A stretch of 64,000 bases of DNA from Saccharopolyspora hordei. Lineage in GTDB: Bacteria > Actinomycetota > Actinomycetes > Mycobacteriales > Pseudonocardiaceae. Position 1 is the stretch's first letter; each line of letters opens with the position of its first letter. Below the pieces are notes generated by a model that made no database searches, had not been told where the DNA came from, and worked only from the letters and a program-made list of their open reading frames with translations. The stretch lies in NCBI RefSeq assembly GCF_013410345.1, contig NZ_JACCFJ010000001.1, forward strand, positions 4,444,501 to 4,508,500. Reading direction: 5' to 3'. Positions 1 through 8,679 of this stretch are shown here, in pieces. Position numbers and translations under genes: made by a program.

Positions 1-577
1 GCTGGTCGGCGGCTGCGACGACCGAGCTGGTGGCGTCCAGCACGCGTTGCAGGTGCGTGCCGGTGCCGGTGAAGGCGGTGCCGACCTCGTCGACGACCGT
101 GCGCAGGTCGTCGGTCGGGACGCTGCCGACCAACCGGTCCAGGTCCACCAGCAGCGATTCCGGCGGCAGCGGCAGCTCGGTGCGGTCCTGCTCGATGACG
201 CTGCCCGCCTCCAGGCGCGGGCCGTCGGCGCGCTGCGGCCGCAGGTCCAGGTACTGCTCGCCGACCGCGGACCGGTTGGCCACCACCGCCCGGGTGTCGG
301 CGGGGATCGGCGGTGCGGAGTCGTCGATGTGCACCTCCACGTCGATGCCCTCCTCGGTCAGCCGCATCCCGGTGACCCGGCCGACCGAGACGCCGCGGTA
401 GGTGACCTCGGAGTTGGTGAACAGCCCGCCGGACTCCGCCAGCCGCACCGTCACCGGGAAGCCGTCGCCGCCGAACAGCCGGCCCAGCCCGGCGTACTCG
501 CCACCGGTGTAGCCGATGCCGACCACGGCGAGGACGAGGATCAGCGCCAGGTGGACCTTGGTCTTGCGGCTGAACAT
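1..577 (-). CDS. mce4F: Mce4F-type substrate-binding protein of steroid importer (partial, 3' end off window)
   Basis: N-terminal 192 residues of the sixth Mce subunit; the gene continues past the left edge. One N-terminal membrane segment (about residues 9-25) is followed by an MCE/MlaD domain with the usual V-x-Y-R-G-V-x-V-G-x-V pattern. In Mce transporters the six Mce proteins form a periplasmic lipid-binding assembly above the YrbE permease; Mce4 carries cholesterol. ATG at 577 overlaps the mce4E stop by one base (TGATG), so translation is probably coupled. The subunit letter rests on gene order, the family on sequence. Confidence 0.9.
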   Translation of the reverse strand, partial: MFSRKTKVHLALILVLAVVGIGYTGGEYAGLGRLFGGDGFPVTVRLAESGGLFTNSEVTYRGVSVGRVTGMRLTEEGIDVEVHIDDSAPPIPADTRAVVANRSAVGEQYLDLRPQRADGPRLEAGSVIEQDRTELPLPPESLLVDLDRLVGSVPTDDLRTVVDEVGTAFTGTGTHLQRVLDATSSVVAAADQ

Positions 578-1698
578 CAATCGCCTCCCTGCTGGGGTGG
601 GCCGGGCAGCGGCAGCGGCGGCAGCGGCGGGACCGGGGGCGGCAGCCGCAGGCCCGACTGGCCGGCGTCGGTGAGCCCGGGCAGCGGGAGCAGCGGCCCG
701 GAGGAGCGCGTCAGGTTCTCGAGGATGCTGCCGAGGTCGATCTCGACGCGGACGTCGGCGTTGACGAAGTCGCCCTTGAGCGCGTTCATCGCGTACTCCG
801 GGAACGGGTAGGTCATCAGGAAGCCGATGGCGTCCGGCAGCGCGTCGCCGGTGTCGGCGAGCCGCTGCAGCGTGGGCGCGAGCGCGTGCAGGTCGGCGAG
901 CATGTCGTCCTTGCTGCGGTGGACGGTGTCGACCGCGACACCGGAGAGCCGGTCCAGCGACTCCAGCATCGTCACCAGCTGGTCGCGCTGCTCGTTGAGC
1001 ACCCGCAACCCCGGCCCGATGTCGTCGAGCGCGGTCGCGATCGTGCCGGTCTGGTCGCGCAGCGTCGCCGACAGCCGGTCGAGCGCGTCGATGGCCCGGG
1101 TGATCTCCTCCTTCTGACCGTCCAACCTGGACACCGCTTCGTCCAGGTTCGCCAGCAGGGACCGGATCTGCTCCTCGTTGCCGGCGAAGGCGCTGTTGAG
1201 CTCGCGCACGATGTCCTGCAGCTGCGTCACCCCACCGCCGTTGAGCAGCATCGACAGCGCACCGAGCACCTCTTCGACCTGGGGGTTGCGGTTGGTGCGC
1301 TCGAGCGGGATCACCGCGCCGTCGGTGAGCTCGCCCGGCGCCGGGTCCGGGGGCTCGGCGAGTTCGACGAACTTCTCCCCCAGCAGGCTCGCCTGGCGCA
1401 ACCGGGCCACGGCGTTGGCGGGCAGCCGGACGTCACCGTTGACCGACATGAACACCTGCGCCGTGGTGTTGTCCAGGCTGAGCTCGATGCGCTCCACCCG
1501 GCCGACCGGCACGTCGTTGACCTTCACGTGGGACTGCGGCACCAGGTCCAGCACGTCGGCGAAGTGCGCGCTCACCTCGTACGGGTGGTCGCCCAGCTCG
1601 GCGCCGCCGGGCAGCGGCGCGTTGTAGAGCCCGCTGAAGCCGCCCGTCGAACAGCCGGCCACCAGCAGCAGGGACAGCAGCAGTGCGCACCGCCTCAC
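577..1698 (-). CDS. mce4E: Mce4E-type lipoprotein (LprN-like)
   Basis: A 373-residue lipoprotein subunit of the Mce4 steroid importer. The GTG start at 1698 gives a short hydrophobic signal ending in the lipobox LVAG-C with Cys16 as lipidation site, typical of MceE proteins. The MCE domain follows (about residues 40-120), then a long helical MCE_4 region, and a proline-rich C-terminus (about the last 35 residues). The start overlaps the mce4D stop by four bases (GTGA). An in-frame extension upstream is only a shadow of mce4D in another frame. Confidence 0.92.
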   Translation of the reverse strand: MRRCALLLSLLLVAGCSTGGFSGLYNAPLPGGAELGDHPYEVSAHFADVLDLVPQSHVKVNDVPVGRVERIELSLDNTTAQVFMSVNGDVRLPANAVARLRQASLLGEKFVELAEPPDPAPGELTDGAVIPLERTNRNPQVEEVLGALSMLLNGGGVTQLQDIVRELNSAFAGNEEQIRSLLANLDEAVSRLDGQKEEITRAIDALDRLSATLRDQTGTIATALDDIGPGLRVLNEQRDQLVTMLESLDRLSGVAVDTVHRSKDDMLADLHALAPTLQRLADTGDALPDAIGFLMTYPFPEYAMNALKGDFVNADVRVEIDLGSILENLTRSSGPLLPLPGLTDAGQSGLRLPPPVPPLPPLPLPGPPQQGGD

Positions 1699-2846
1699 GG
1701 GTTGCCACCCCCGGGCACCTGGCCGACCAGCGGCAGCGGCGGCAGCTCCCCCTGCTGGACGTGGTGCAGGGCCTCGCCGACCGACGGCAGCTGCAGGGCG
1801 TCGTCGAGCAGCGGCGCCAGTTCGTCGCACGCCTTCTTGATCTCCCCGGGCAGCGGCTCGGGCGTGGTGTTCTGCACCAGCTTGCAGATCATGAGGATCG
1901 GCGACTGGGTGAGCTCGTTGAAGTGGCCGCGCACGCTGACGCTGCCGGAGGCCGCGTCGTAGGCGTTGATGAAGTTCGTCGCCCCCAGCGGGGCCACGTC
2001 CAGCACCTCCGCCAAGGCCTCCCGCTCGTCCACCAGCGCCTGCGTCACCCCGGTCAGGTTCTCGACGTTGGAGGCGATCTGCTCCCGGTTGTCCCGGATG
2101 AAGGTCGTCACGTCGCCCAGCGCCGCCGACAGCGACGACAGCGCCGCGCCCATCTCGTCCTGGTCCTCGGCCAGGAACCCGGTGACGTCGGCGAGCCGGC
2201 CGTGGAACTGGCGGATCTGCTCGTCGCTGGCGGCCAGCGCGGCGGTGAACCGGTTGAGGTTGTCCACGGTGGAGAAGAGGTCGCCCTGGTTCTCCTGGAG
2301 CGTTCCGGCGAGCTCCCCGAGCCGCTGGACCGTGGCGTTGAGGTCCGCCCCGTTGCCCTCCAGCACGTCGGCGGAGGTGCCGAGCAGGTCCGTCACCGCG
2401 CCCTCGCGGTTGGCGCCGTCCGGCCCGAGCGCCTCGGCGAGCGCCTTGGCGCTGCGGTAGAGGTCGTCCAGCTCCGCCGGGGTCGCCGTGCGGTCCTCCC
2501 CCAGCACCGCACCGGCTTCGAGCTCCGGTCCACCGGAGTAGGCCGGGGTCAGCTGCACGTAGCGGTCGCTGACCAGGCTGGGCGCCACCACCACGGCCTT
2601 GACGTCCGCGGGCACCGGCACGTCGTCGTCGAGGTGCATGTCCACCCGGACCACCTCGCCCTGCGGCACCACCGCGTCGATGCGGCCCACCTCGACGCCC
2701 AGCACCCGCACGCTGGAGCCCGCGTAGAGGCCGACCGCCTTGTCGAAGAACGCGGTGAGCGGCTTGCCCGGGTCGCTGAACACCCACCACAGGCCCGCGG
2801 CGGCCACCAGCACCAGCGCGCACCCGATCCCGACCAGCTTGCGCAT
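1695..2846 (-). CDS. mce4D: Mce4D-type substrate-binding protein
   Basis: A 383-residue Mce protein: N-terminal membrane anchor (about residues 5-24), MCE/MlaD domain with VRVLGVEVGRID, then a long helical part that in MCE assemblies forms the transport tunnel. It starts with ATG overlapping the mce4C stop by one base and ends four bases inside mce4E. Position in the yrbE-mceA-F order gives the D assignment. It should be anchored on the outer face of the cell membrane. Confidence 0.92.
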   Translation of the reverse strand: MRKLVGIGCALVLVAAAGLWWVFSDPGKPLTAFFDKAVGLYAGSSVRVLGVEVGRIDAVVPQGEVVRVDMHLDDDVPVPADVKAVVVAPSLVSDRYVQLTPAYSGGPELEAGAVLGEDRTATPAELDDLYRSAKALAEALGPDGANREGAVTDLLGTSADVLEGNGADLNATVQRLGELAGTLQENQGDLFSTVDNLNRFTAALAASDEQIRQFHGRLADVTGFLAEDQDEMGAALSSLSAALGDVTTFIRDNREQIASNVENLTGVTQALVDEREALAEVLDVAPLGATNFINAYDAASGSVSVRGHFNELTQSPILMICKLVQNTTPEPLPGEIKKACDELAPLLDDALQLPSVGEALHHVQQGELPPLPLVGQVPGGGNP

Positions 2847-3862
2847 CAGTCACCTCCGACGGGTCGGCTCGGCACCGGCAGCTCGCAGGACGTGGGGTTG
2901 GTCTGCAGCGGGCCGGCGTTGACCACCGGCGGCAGCAGCCCGCAGATGTAGCCCTCGAACCACCGGCCGTTGCCCACGGTGTTGTTGAACCCGCGCACGT
3001 ACGGCGCCATCGCGGCGATGGTCCGCCCGACGTCGTCCTGGTTGCGCTGCAGCATCTCGGTGAGCTGGTTGAGCTGGTCCAGCGTCGGCTGCAGCTGCGC
3101 CTGGTTGTCGGCCACCAGGCCGCGCAGCTCGTCGGAGAGCCGCTGGGTGCCCCGCAGCAGCGACGAGATCGCCTCGCGGCGCTGCTGCAGCTCGGTCAGC
3201 AGCGCGTTGCCGTCGGAGACCAACCGCTGCACCTGCTGGTCGCGGTCGGCGGCGATCTCGGTGACCCCGCTGGTGCTGCGGAGCAGCTCGGCGAGCTGCT
3301 GGTCGCGCGAGGCGATGGTCTGCGACAACGCGGCGAGCCCGTCCACCGCCTCGCCGAAGTGCGCGGGTGCGCCGCGGAGCGTGTCGGCGAGCACCGCGAA
3401 GCTCTGCCCGAGCTGCTGGGTGTCGATCTGGTCGGTGGTGCGGGTGAGCTCGGTCAGCGCGTCGGGGATGTCGAACGGCGTGGTCGTGCGCTCCACCGGG
3501 ATGGGCTCGGACAGCTCCTGCTCGCCGTCCGGGTGCAGCGCCAGGAACTTCTCGCCGAGCAGCGTCTTGATCTCGATGCCGGCCCGGCTGCGGTCGCCGA
3601 CGTCCGCGTCGTCGACGCGGAACGACACCAGCACCCGGTCGCCCTCCAGCGCGACGTCGGTGACCTCGCCGCTGCGGATGCCGGCGATGCGCACGTCGTC
3701 GCCCGCGGAGAGCCCGGCCGACTCGGTGAAGTAGGCCTGGTAGGTGCGTCCGCCGAGCACCGGGAGGTCCTTGGCGAAGAACGCGGCCGCCGTCGCGCAC
3801 ACCAGCAGCACGATCGTCACCACGCCGACGACCGCCTGGTCGCGCTCCTTGAGGGGTTTCAC
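2846..3862 (-). CDS. mce4C: Mce4C-type substrate-binding protein
   Basis: A 338-residue Mce subunit. GTG at 3862 is chosen because it overlaps the mce4B stop as GTGA, like other junctions in this operon, and gives a normal N-terminus: a short charged stretch, one membrane helix (about residues 11-29), then the MCE domain with DDVRIAGIRSGEV. Two cysteines near the C-terminus (YICGLL and TSCELP) resemble the conserved pair seen in MceB/C. Part of the steroid importer. Confidence 0.92.
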   Translation of the reverse strand: MKPLKERDQAVVGVVTIVLLVCATAAAFFAKDLPVLGGRTYQAYFTESAGLSAGDDVRIAGIRSGEVTDVALEGDRVLVSFRVDDADVGDRSRAGIEIKTLLGEKFLALHPDGEQELSEPIPVERTTTPFDIPDALTELTRTTDQIDTQQLGQSFAVLADTLRGAPAHFGEAVDGLAALSQTIASRDQQLAELLRSTSGVTEIAADRDQQVQRLVSDGNALLTELQQRREAISSLLRGTQRLSDELRGLVADNQAQLQPTLDQLNQLTEMLQRNQDDVGRTIAAMAPYVRGFNNTVGNGRWFEGYICGLLPPVVNAGPLQTNPTSCELPVPSRPVGGD

Positions 3863-4893
3863 GGCTTGCACCTCTCTGGCATCTCGGTCGCGGGGACGGG
3901 CAGGATCGGGACCTTGACGTCGAGCTCGGCGATGCCGACGGTGCCCGACAACCGGCACAGGTAGAAGTTGAACCAGCTGCCGTAGCTCACCGTCCGGGTC
4001 AGCGCGCCCAACCGGTCCGGGACGGTCTGCAGGTCGTGCTCGAGCTTCGGCATCTCGGCGTTGAGCACGCTGGTGAGCCGGTCGAGCTCGACGATGTCGC
4101 GCCGCAGCGGTTCCCGGGCCTCGTCGACCAGACCGCCGGTGGTGGCGGCCAGCTCGTCCAGCGCGGCGATGGCCTCGCCCACCGGTTCGCGCTGCTCGGC
4201 CAGCCCGGTCGTCAGCTGCTGCAACGAGCCGATCAGCTCGCCCAGCTCCGGGCCACGCGCGTTCACCGCGCTGATCGTGGTGTTCAGGTTGTCGATCACC
4301 TGGCCGATCACCTCGTCCTTGCGGGCGATGGTGCTCGTCAGTGACGCGGTGTGCGCGAGGAGGCTGTCCACTGTGCCCGCTTCGCCCTGCAGCACCTGGA
4401 CGATCTCGGCGGACAGCTGGTTGACGTCCTGCGGCGAGAGCGCTTGGAACAGCGGTTTGAAGCCGTTGAACAGCACGGTGAGGTTCAGCGACGGGTGGGT
4501 GCGCTCCACCGGGATCTCCCCGCCCGGCGGGAGCACGTCCTCGCCTCCCTCGAGCGCGGCGTCCAGCGACAGGTACCGCTGCCCGGCGAGGTTGCGGTAC
4601 TTCACCGTGGCCGAGACGTCCGCGGGCAGCCGCCGGTGGGAGTCGACGTCGAAGCCGACCAGCGCCTGATCGCCGTCGACCAGCTCCAGGTCGGTGACCC
4701 GCCCGACCTTGACCCCGGCGATCCGCACGTCGTCGCCGACGTCGAGCCCGGAGGCGTCGACGAACCGCGCGGTGTAGCGGTGGGACGCGCTGGACGTGGA
4801 CGCGGCGATGGTCATCGCCAGCACCCCGGTCAGCACCACCGTGATCAGCGCGAACAGGGAGAGCTTGAGCAGCGGTGCCGTGATCGACCTCAT
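3859..4893 (-). CDS. mce4B: Mce4B-type substrate-binding protein
   Basis: A 344-residue Mce subunit. ATG at 4893 overlaps the mce4A stop (ATGA). The membrane helix lies at about residues 9-29 and the MCE domain starts near residue 37 with the DDVRIAGVKVGRV signature. The rest is helical, ending with two cysteines (YLCRL, MPERCKP). A longer open frame extends upstream but reads through mce4A and has no homologous N-terminus. Confidence 0.92.
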   Translation of the reverse strand: MRSITAPLLKLSLFALITVVLTGVLAMTIAASTSSASHRYTARFVDASGLDVGDDVRIAGVKVGRVTDLELVDGDQALVGFDVDSHRRLPADVSATVKYRNLAGQRYLSLDAALEGGEDVLPPGGEIPVERTHPSLNLTVLFNGFKPLFQALSPQDVNQLSAEIVQVLQGEAGTVDSLLAHTASLTSTIARKDEVIGQVIDNLNTTISAVNARGPELGELIGSLQQLTTGLAEQREPVGEAIAALDELAATTGGLVDEAREPLRRDIVELDRLTSVLNAEMPKLEHDLQTVPDRLGALTRTVSYGSWFNFYLCRLSGTVGIAELDVKVPILPVPATEMPERCKP

Positions 4894-6212
4894 CTCACCT
4901 CCACCTCGGCTCCGCGGTAGACCGGCCCGACCAGCAGCCCGCTCCACTCCGGGACGTCCTGGCGGGCGACGCCGAGCTGCGGCGCCAGCAGCGTCGAGAG
5001 CAGGTCCTGCTCGGCGGGCGAGTTCACCACCGACTGCGCCGTGGTCGGCGCGGGATCGGCCCACGGGAACACCTCGTCGCGGTCCAGCGGCGGTTCCGGG
5101 AACGTCGAGCCGTCCTGCACCGGTCCACCCGGCGGGTACTGCGGGAAGGTGTCCGGCGGTTCGACCCACGGGTAGCAGCGCGGGCCGCGCTGGTCGAGGT
5201 ACTCCGGGTCGTCCTTGCCAGGCACGTACTTGCCGCGGCTGCCGGTGATCTCGATGGTGAACTTCGCGATGTTGGGGTGCTCGGTGCCCTTGCCGAACGA
5301 GAACTCACCGTTGGGGATGGAGTCGGCGAACTGCTTGAGCATGCACGGGTACTCCGGGGAGTACTCGGCCAGCAGCTCCAACGTGGACCGCGACGTGCTG
5401 GTGAGCTGGATGAGGTTGTCCTTGTTGAGCGAGAGGAACCGGTCCAGCCGCTCGGCGCTGCCGGTGGTGCTGCTGATCATGGTCTGCAGCTGGGTGCGCT
5501 GCTCGGCGATCGTCCGGCTGGTGGTGGTCAGGTCGCCCAGCGCCTGCACCAGGTCCGGCGCGGCGTCGCCGTAGGTGTCGGCCACCTCGTCGATGCGCGC
5601 GACGACCGACTCCAGCTTCGGCAGCGACGGGTTCAACCGCTCCAGGTAGCTGTCGAGCTGCACCAGCGTGTCGCCCAGCTGCTCGCCGCGGCCGTCGAGC
5701 GCCTGCGAGACCGCGGTCAGCGTCGTGGACAGCTTCTCCGGCTGCACCGCCTGCAGGACGGGCAGCAGGTCCTCGAGCACCTGCTCGATCTCGATGGCGG
5801 AACTGCTGCGGTCCTGCGGGATCACGTCGCCCGCCTCGAGCGCGCGCGTCCCGGCGGTCGGCGGGACCTGCAGGGCGACGTAGCGTTCGCCGAAGAGCGT
5901 CTTCGGCAGCAACCGCGCCGACGCGGTGGCCGCAATCATCTCCGCGTGCTCGGGCCGCAGCCCCAGTTCCAGCACCGCGCGGTCGCCGACGGTCCGCACC
6001 GCGCGGACCTCGCCGACCACCACGCCGCGCGCCTTCACGTCGGCGCCGACCCGCATCTGGTTGCCGATCCGGTCGGTCTCCAGGCTCACCGTCACGACCG
6101 GGGTGAACGCCTTGCGGTACATCGCGATGGTGCCCGCGAAGAACAACCCGGCCAGCACCAGGAACGCCATCCCGAGCGCCTGGTAGCGGCGCCTGCCCTC
6201 CCCGGCCCTCAT
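4890..6212 (-). CDS. mce4A: Mce4A-type substrate-binding protein
   Basis: A 440-residue first Mce subunit, starting with ATG overlapping the yrbE4B stop (ATGA at 6209-6212). It has an N-terminal membrane helix (about residues 13-31), an MCE domain with MRVGADVKARGVVVGEV, a helical region and a C-terminal part rich in Pro, Asp and Tyr. Mce4A in mycobacteria is part of the cholesterol importer. The four-base overlaps with both neighbours indicate stoichiometric coupled translation. Confidence 0.92.
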   Translation of the reverse strand: MRAGEGRRRYQALGMAFLVLAGLFFAGTIAMYRKAFTPVVTVSLETDRIGNQMRVGADVKARGVVVGEVRAVRTVGDRAVLELGLRPEHAEMIAATASARLLPKTLFGERYVALQVPPTAGTRALEAGDVIPQDRSSSAIEIEQVLEDLLPVLQAVQPEKLSTTLTAVSQALDGRGEQLGDTLVQLDSYLERLNPSLPKLESVVARIDEVADTYGDAAPDLVQALGDLTTTSRTIAEQRTQLQTMISSTTGSAERLDRFLSLNKDNLIQLTSTSRSTLELLAEYSPEYPCMLKQFADSIPNGEFSFGKGTEHPNIAKFTIEITGSRGKYVPGKDDPEYLDQRGPRCYPWVEPPDTFPQYPPGGPVQDGSTFPEPPLDRDEVFPWADPAPTTAQSVVNSPAEQDLLSTLLAPQLGVARQDVPEWSGLLVGPVYRGAEVEVR

Positions 6213-7063
6213 CCGGAGATCCGCACGGTCGTGGTGGAACCCCAGATGGCCAGGCTGAGGAAGAAGTCCAGCACCGTGATGAGCACGATCGACGTGCGCA
6301 CCGCCCGGCCCACGGCGACCCCGACCCCGGCCGGCCCACCGTGCGCGGTGTAGCCGAAGTAGCAGTGCGTCAGGATCACCGCGATGCTGAACAGGATCAC
6401 CTTGCCGAAGGACCACAGCACGTCCTCCGGCGGCAGGAACAGGTGGAAGTAGTGGTCGTAGGTGCCCGCGGACTGGCCGTAGAAGGACACGGTGATGAAC
6501 CGCGAGGCGAAGTACGAACCGAGCAGACCCACCACGTAGAGCGGGACCACCGCGGTCACCCCGGCCAGCACCCGGCTGGTCACCAGGTACGGCACGGTCC
6601 GCACGCCCATCACCTCCAGGGCGTCGATCTCGTCGGAGATCCGCATCGCGCCGAGCTGCGCGGTGAACCCGCAGCCCACCGTCGCCGACAGCGCGAGGCC
6701 CGCGGCCAGCGGCGCCACCTCGCGGGTGTCGAAGTAGGCGGCGATGAACCCGGTGAGCGCGGAGGTGCCCAGCTGGTCCAGCGAGGAGTAGCCCTGCAAC
6801 CCGACCACCGCGCCGGTGGCCACGGTCATGCCGATCATCACGCCGAGCGTGCCGCCGATCACCGCCAGCGCCCCGCTGCCGAAGACGACCTCGGTCAGCA
6901 GCCGAGCGGTCTCCCGCGGGTACTTGCGCAACGTGACCGGGGCGAGGGCCACAGCGCGCAGGTAGAAGGACAACTGCCAGCCCAGCCCGGCGAGCGCGTT
7001 GCCGGGCGCGTGCCGGAAGCGTCGGCTCGCCGGAGCTGCGGTGATCGGTTCGAGCACGGCCAT
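6209..7063 (-). CDS. yrbE4B: YrbE4B/MlaE-type ABC permease
   Basis: A 284-residue MlaE-family permease with several hydrophobic segments and the central EIDALEVMGVRTVPYLV motif, the conserved MlaE cytoplasmic loop that contacts the ATPase. It pairs with the adjacent YrbE4A to form the transmembrane core of the Mce4 steroid importer. No ATPase gene (MceG/Mkl) lies in the window, as is normal because MceG is shared and encoded elsewhere. The gene follows yrbE4A with a four-base gap. Confidence 0.93.
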   Translation of the reverse strand: MAVLEPITAAPASRRFRHAPGNALAGLGWQLSFYLRAVALAPVTLRKYPRETARLLTEVVFGSGALAVIGGTLGVMIGMTVATGAVVGLQGYSSLDQLGTSALTGFIAAYFDTREVAPLAAGLALSATVGCGFTAQLGAMRISDEIDALEVMGVRTVPYLVTSRVLAGVTAVVPLYVVGLLGSYFASRFITVSFYGQSAGTYDHYFHLFLPPEDVLWSFGKVILFSIAVILTHCYFGYTAHGGPAGVGVAVGRAVRTSIVLITVLDFFLSLAIWGSTTTVRISG

Positions 7064-7067
7064 CGGC

Positions 7068-7847
7068 TCACAACCCCTTCGGTGGCACGAGCTGCAGGTA
7101 GATCCCGGTGAGCAGCAGGTTGATCAGGAACAGCAGCAGGAACGTGATCACCACGGCCTGGTTGACGGCGTCGCCCACGCCCTTCGGCCCGCCGGCCGGG
7201 TTGAGGCCCCGGTAGGCGGCGACCACGCCGGCCACGAACCCGTACACCAGCGCCTTGAGCTCGCTGATCCACAGGTCCGGCAGCTGCGCCAGGGCGTTGA
7301 AGCTCGCCAGGTAGGCGCCAGGTGTCCCGCCCTGCAGCACCACGTTGAAGAAGTAGCCGCCGAGCACGCCGACGACGCTGACCAGCCCGTTGAGCAGCAG
7401 GGAGACCAGCATCGCGCCGACCACACGCGGCACGATGAGCCGGTGGATCGGCGAGACGCCCAGCACCTCCAGGGCGTCGATCTCCTCGCGGATGGTGCGC
7501 GCCCCGATGTCCGCGCACACCGCCGACCCGCCCGCGCCAGCGACCAGCAGCGCGGTGATGAGCGGGCTGGCCTGCTGCAGGATGGCCAGCGCGCTCGCGG
7601 CGCCGGTGAAGGACTGGGCGCCGATCTGCTGGATCAGCGACCCGAGCTGCATGGCGATGACCGCGCCGAAGGGGATCGCGACCAGCGCGGTGGGCAGGAT
7701 CGTCACGCTGGCGAAGAACCAGGCCTGCTGGATGAACTCGCGGAACTGGAAGGGACGCCGCGGGATGCCCCGCAGCACCGCCCACGCCAGCGTCGCCATC
7801 CGTCCGACGTGGACGAGCGCGCCGGCCCCAGCGCTGCGCACCGCCAT
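7068..7847 (-). CDS. yrbE4A: YrbE4A/MlaE-type ABC permease
   Basis: A 259-residue MlaE-family permease, first gene of the mce4 block. It carries the EEIDALEVLGVSPIHRLIVP loop motif and multiple membrane segments. It heads eight tightly packed co-directional genes. No KstR-like palindrome is visible directly upstream; instead a 12-bp stem hairpin lies at 7880-7916, between it and the SDR gene behind. Mce4 expression may therefore come by read-through from the dehydrogenase operon, or from an unrecognised promoter in 7848-7880. Confidence 0.93.
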   Translation of the reverse strand: MAVRSAGAGALVHVGRMATLAWAVLRGIPRRPFQFREFIQQAWFFASVTILPTALVAIPFGAVIAMQLGSLIQQIGAQSFTGAASALAILQQASPLITALLVAGAGGSAVCADIGARTIREEIDALEVLGVSPIHRLIVPRVVGAMLVSLLLNGLVSVVGVLGGYFFNVVLQGGTPGAYLASFNALAQLPDLWISELKALVYGFVAGVVAAYRGLNPAGGPKGVGDAVNQAVVITFLLLFLINLLLTGIYLQLVPPKGL

Positions 7848-7879
7848 CTGGTCCCTCCCGATCCGCGTTGATCCGGGGT

Positions 7880-7916
7880 GGGCGCCTCCCGTCGAGGAGC
7901 GGGGCGGGAGGCGCCC
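7880..7916. terminator. GC-rich hairpin between the SDR gene and yrbE4A
   Basis: Arms GGGCGCCTCCCG (7880-7891) and CGGGAGGCGCCC (7905-7916) pair perfectly over 12 bp with a 13-nt loop. No T-run follows, as is common in high-GC actinobacteria. It could terminate or attenuate transcription running from the dehydrogenase genes into mce4. Confidence 0.5.
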
Positions 7917-7931
7917 GCGACTCGCCGCCGG

Positions 7932-8678
7932 TCAGGCCAGCGAGTGCGTTGCCGTGGCGCCGCCGTCGGCGACGAACTCCGCGCCGGTGCAGTAGGAGCT
8001 CTCGTCGCTGGCCAGGAACAGCACCAGCTCCGCGATCTCCTCGGGCTGCCCGACCCGGCCCAGCGCGACCCGCTTGCCGATCTGCTCCATCGGCACCGGA
8101 GCGCCCACCGCGTCGGGGATCATCTGCGTGTCGACCGCGCCGGGGTGCACCGAGTTGACCCGGATGCCGTGCTTGCCCAGCTCCATCGCCGCGACCTTGG
8201 TCATGCCGCGGATGGCGAACTTGCTCGCCGCGTAGGCGACCATGAGCGGCATCCCACCGAGACCCTCCACCGAGGACACGTTGATGACGGACCCGCCTCC
8301 GTCGGACATCGCCGGGACGACTTCCCGCATGCCCAGGAAGGTGCCGATCTGGTTGACCCGGATGACCCGCTCGTAGTCGACCAGGCTGGTGTCGGCCAGC
8401 TCCGAGAAGTGCAGCACCCCGGCGTTGTTGACCAGCACCTGCACCCGGCCCAGGTCTCCCGCCGCGCGCACCGCGTCCACCCAGTCGTCCTCGGAGGCGA
8501 CGTCCAGGTGCTGGTAGACGGCGGCCGGGCCGAGCTCGTCGGCCAGCGCCTGGCCCGCCTCGTCGGCCACGTCGGCCAGCAGCACCCGCGCGCCCTCGGC
8601 GACGAACCGCCGCGCGGCGGCCGCGCCCTGCCCGCGCGCCGCACCCGTGATGATCGCGACCTTGCCCGCCAACCGCAT
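7932..8678 (-). CDS. SDR hydroxysteroid dehydrogenase-like (3-alpha/20-beta-HSD family)
   Basis: A 248-residue classical SDR: cofactor motif TGAARGQG (11-18), NNAG (84-87), catalytic Ser135/136, Tyr149 and Lys153 (YAASK). The overall pattern resembles bacterial 3-alpha(20-beta)-hydroxysteroid dehydrogenases such as M. tuberculosis FabG3 (Rv2002). It starts one base after the aldehyde dehydrogenase stop and has no good ribosome site, suggesting translational coupling. In this setting it likely interconverts a steroid keto/hydroxy group; the substrate position is not decided by sequence. Confidence 0.8.
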   Translation of the reverse strand: MRLAGKVAIITGAARGQGAAAARRFVAEGARVLLADVADEAGQALADELGPAAVYQHLDVASEDDWVDAVRAAGDLGRVQVLVNNAGVLHFSELADTSLVDYERVIRVNQIGTFLGMREVVPAMSDGGGSVINVSSVEGLGGMPLMVAYAASKFAIRGMTKVAAMELGKHGIRVNSVHPGAVDTQMIPDAVGAPVPMEQIGKRVALGRVGQPEEIAELVLFLASDESSYCTGAEFVADGGATATHSLA

Positions 8679-8679
8679 G

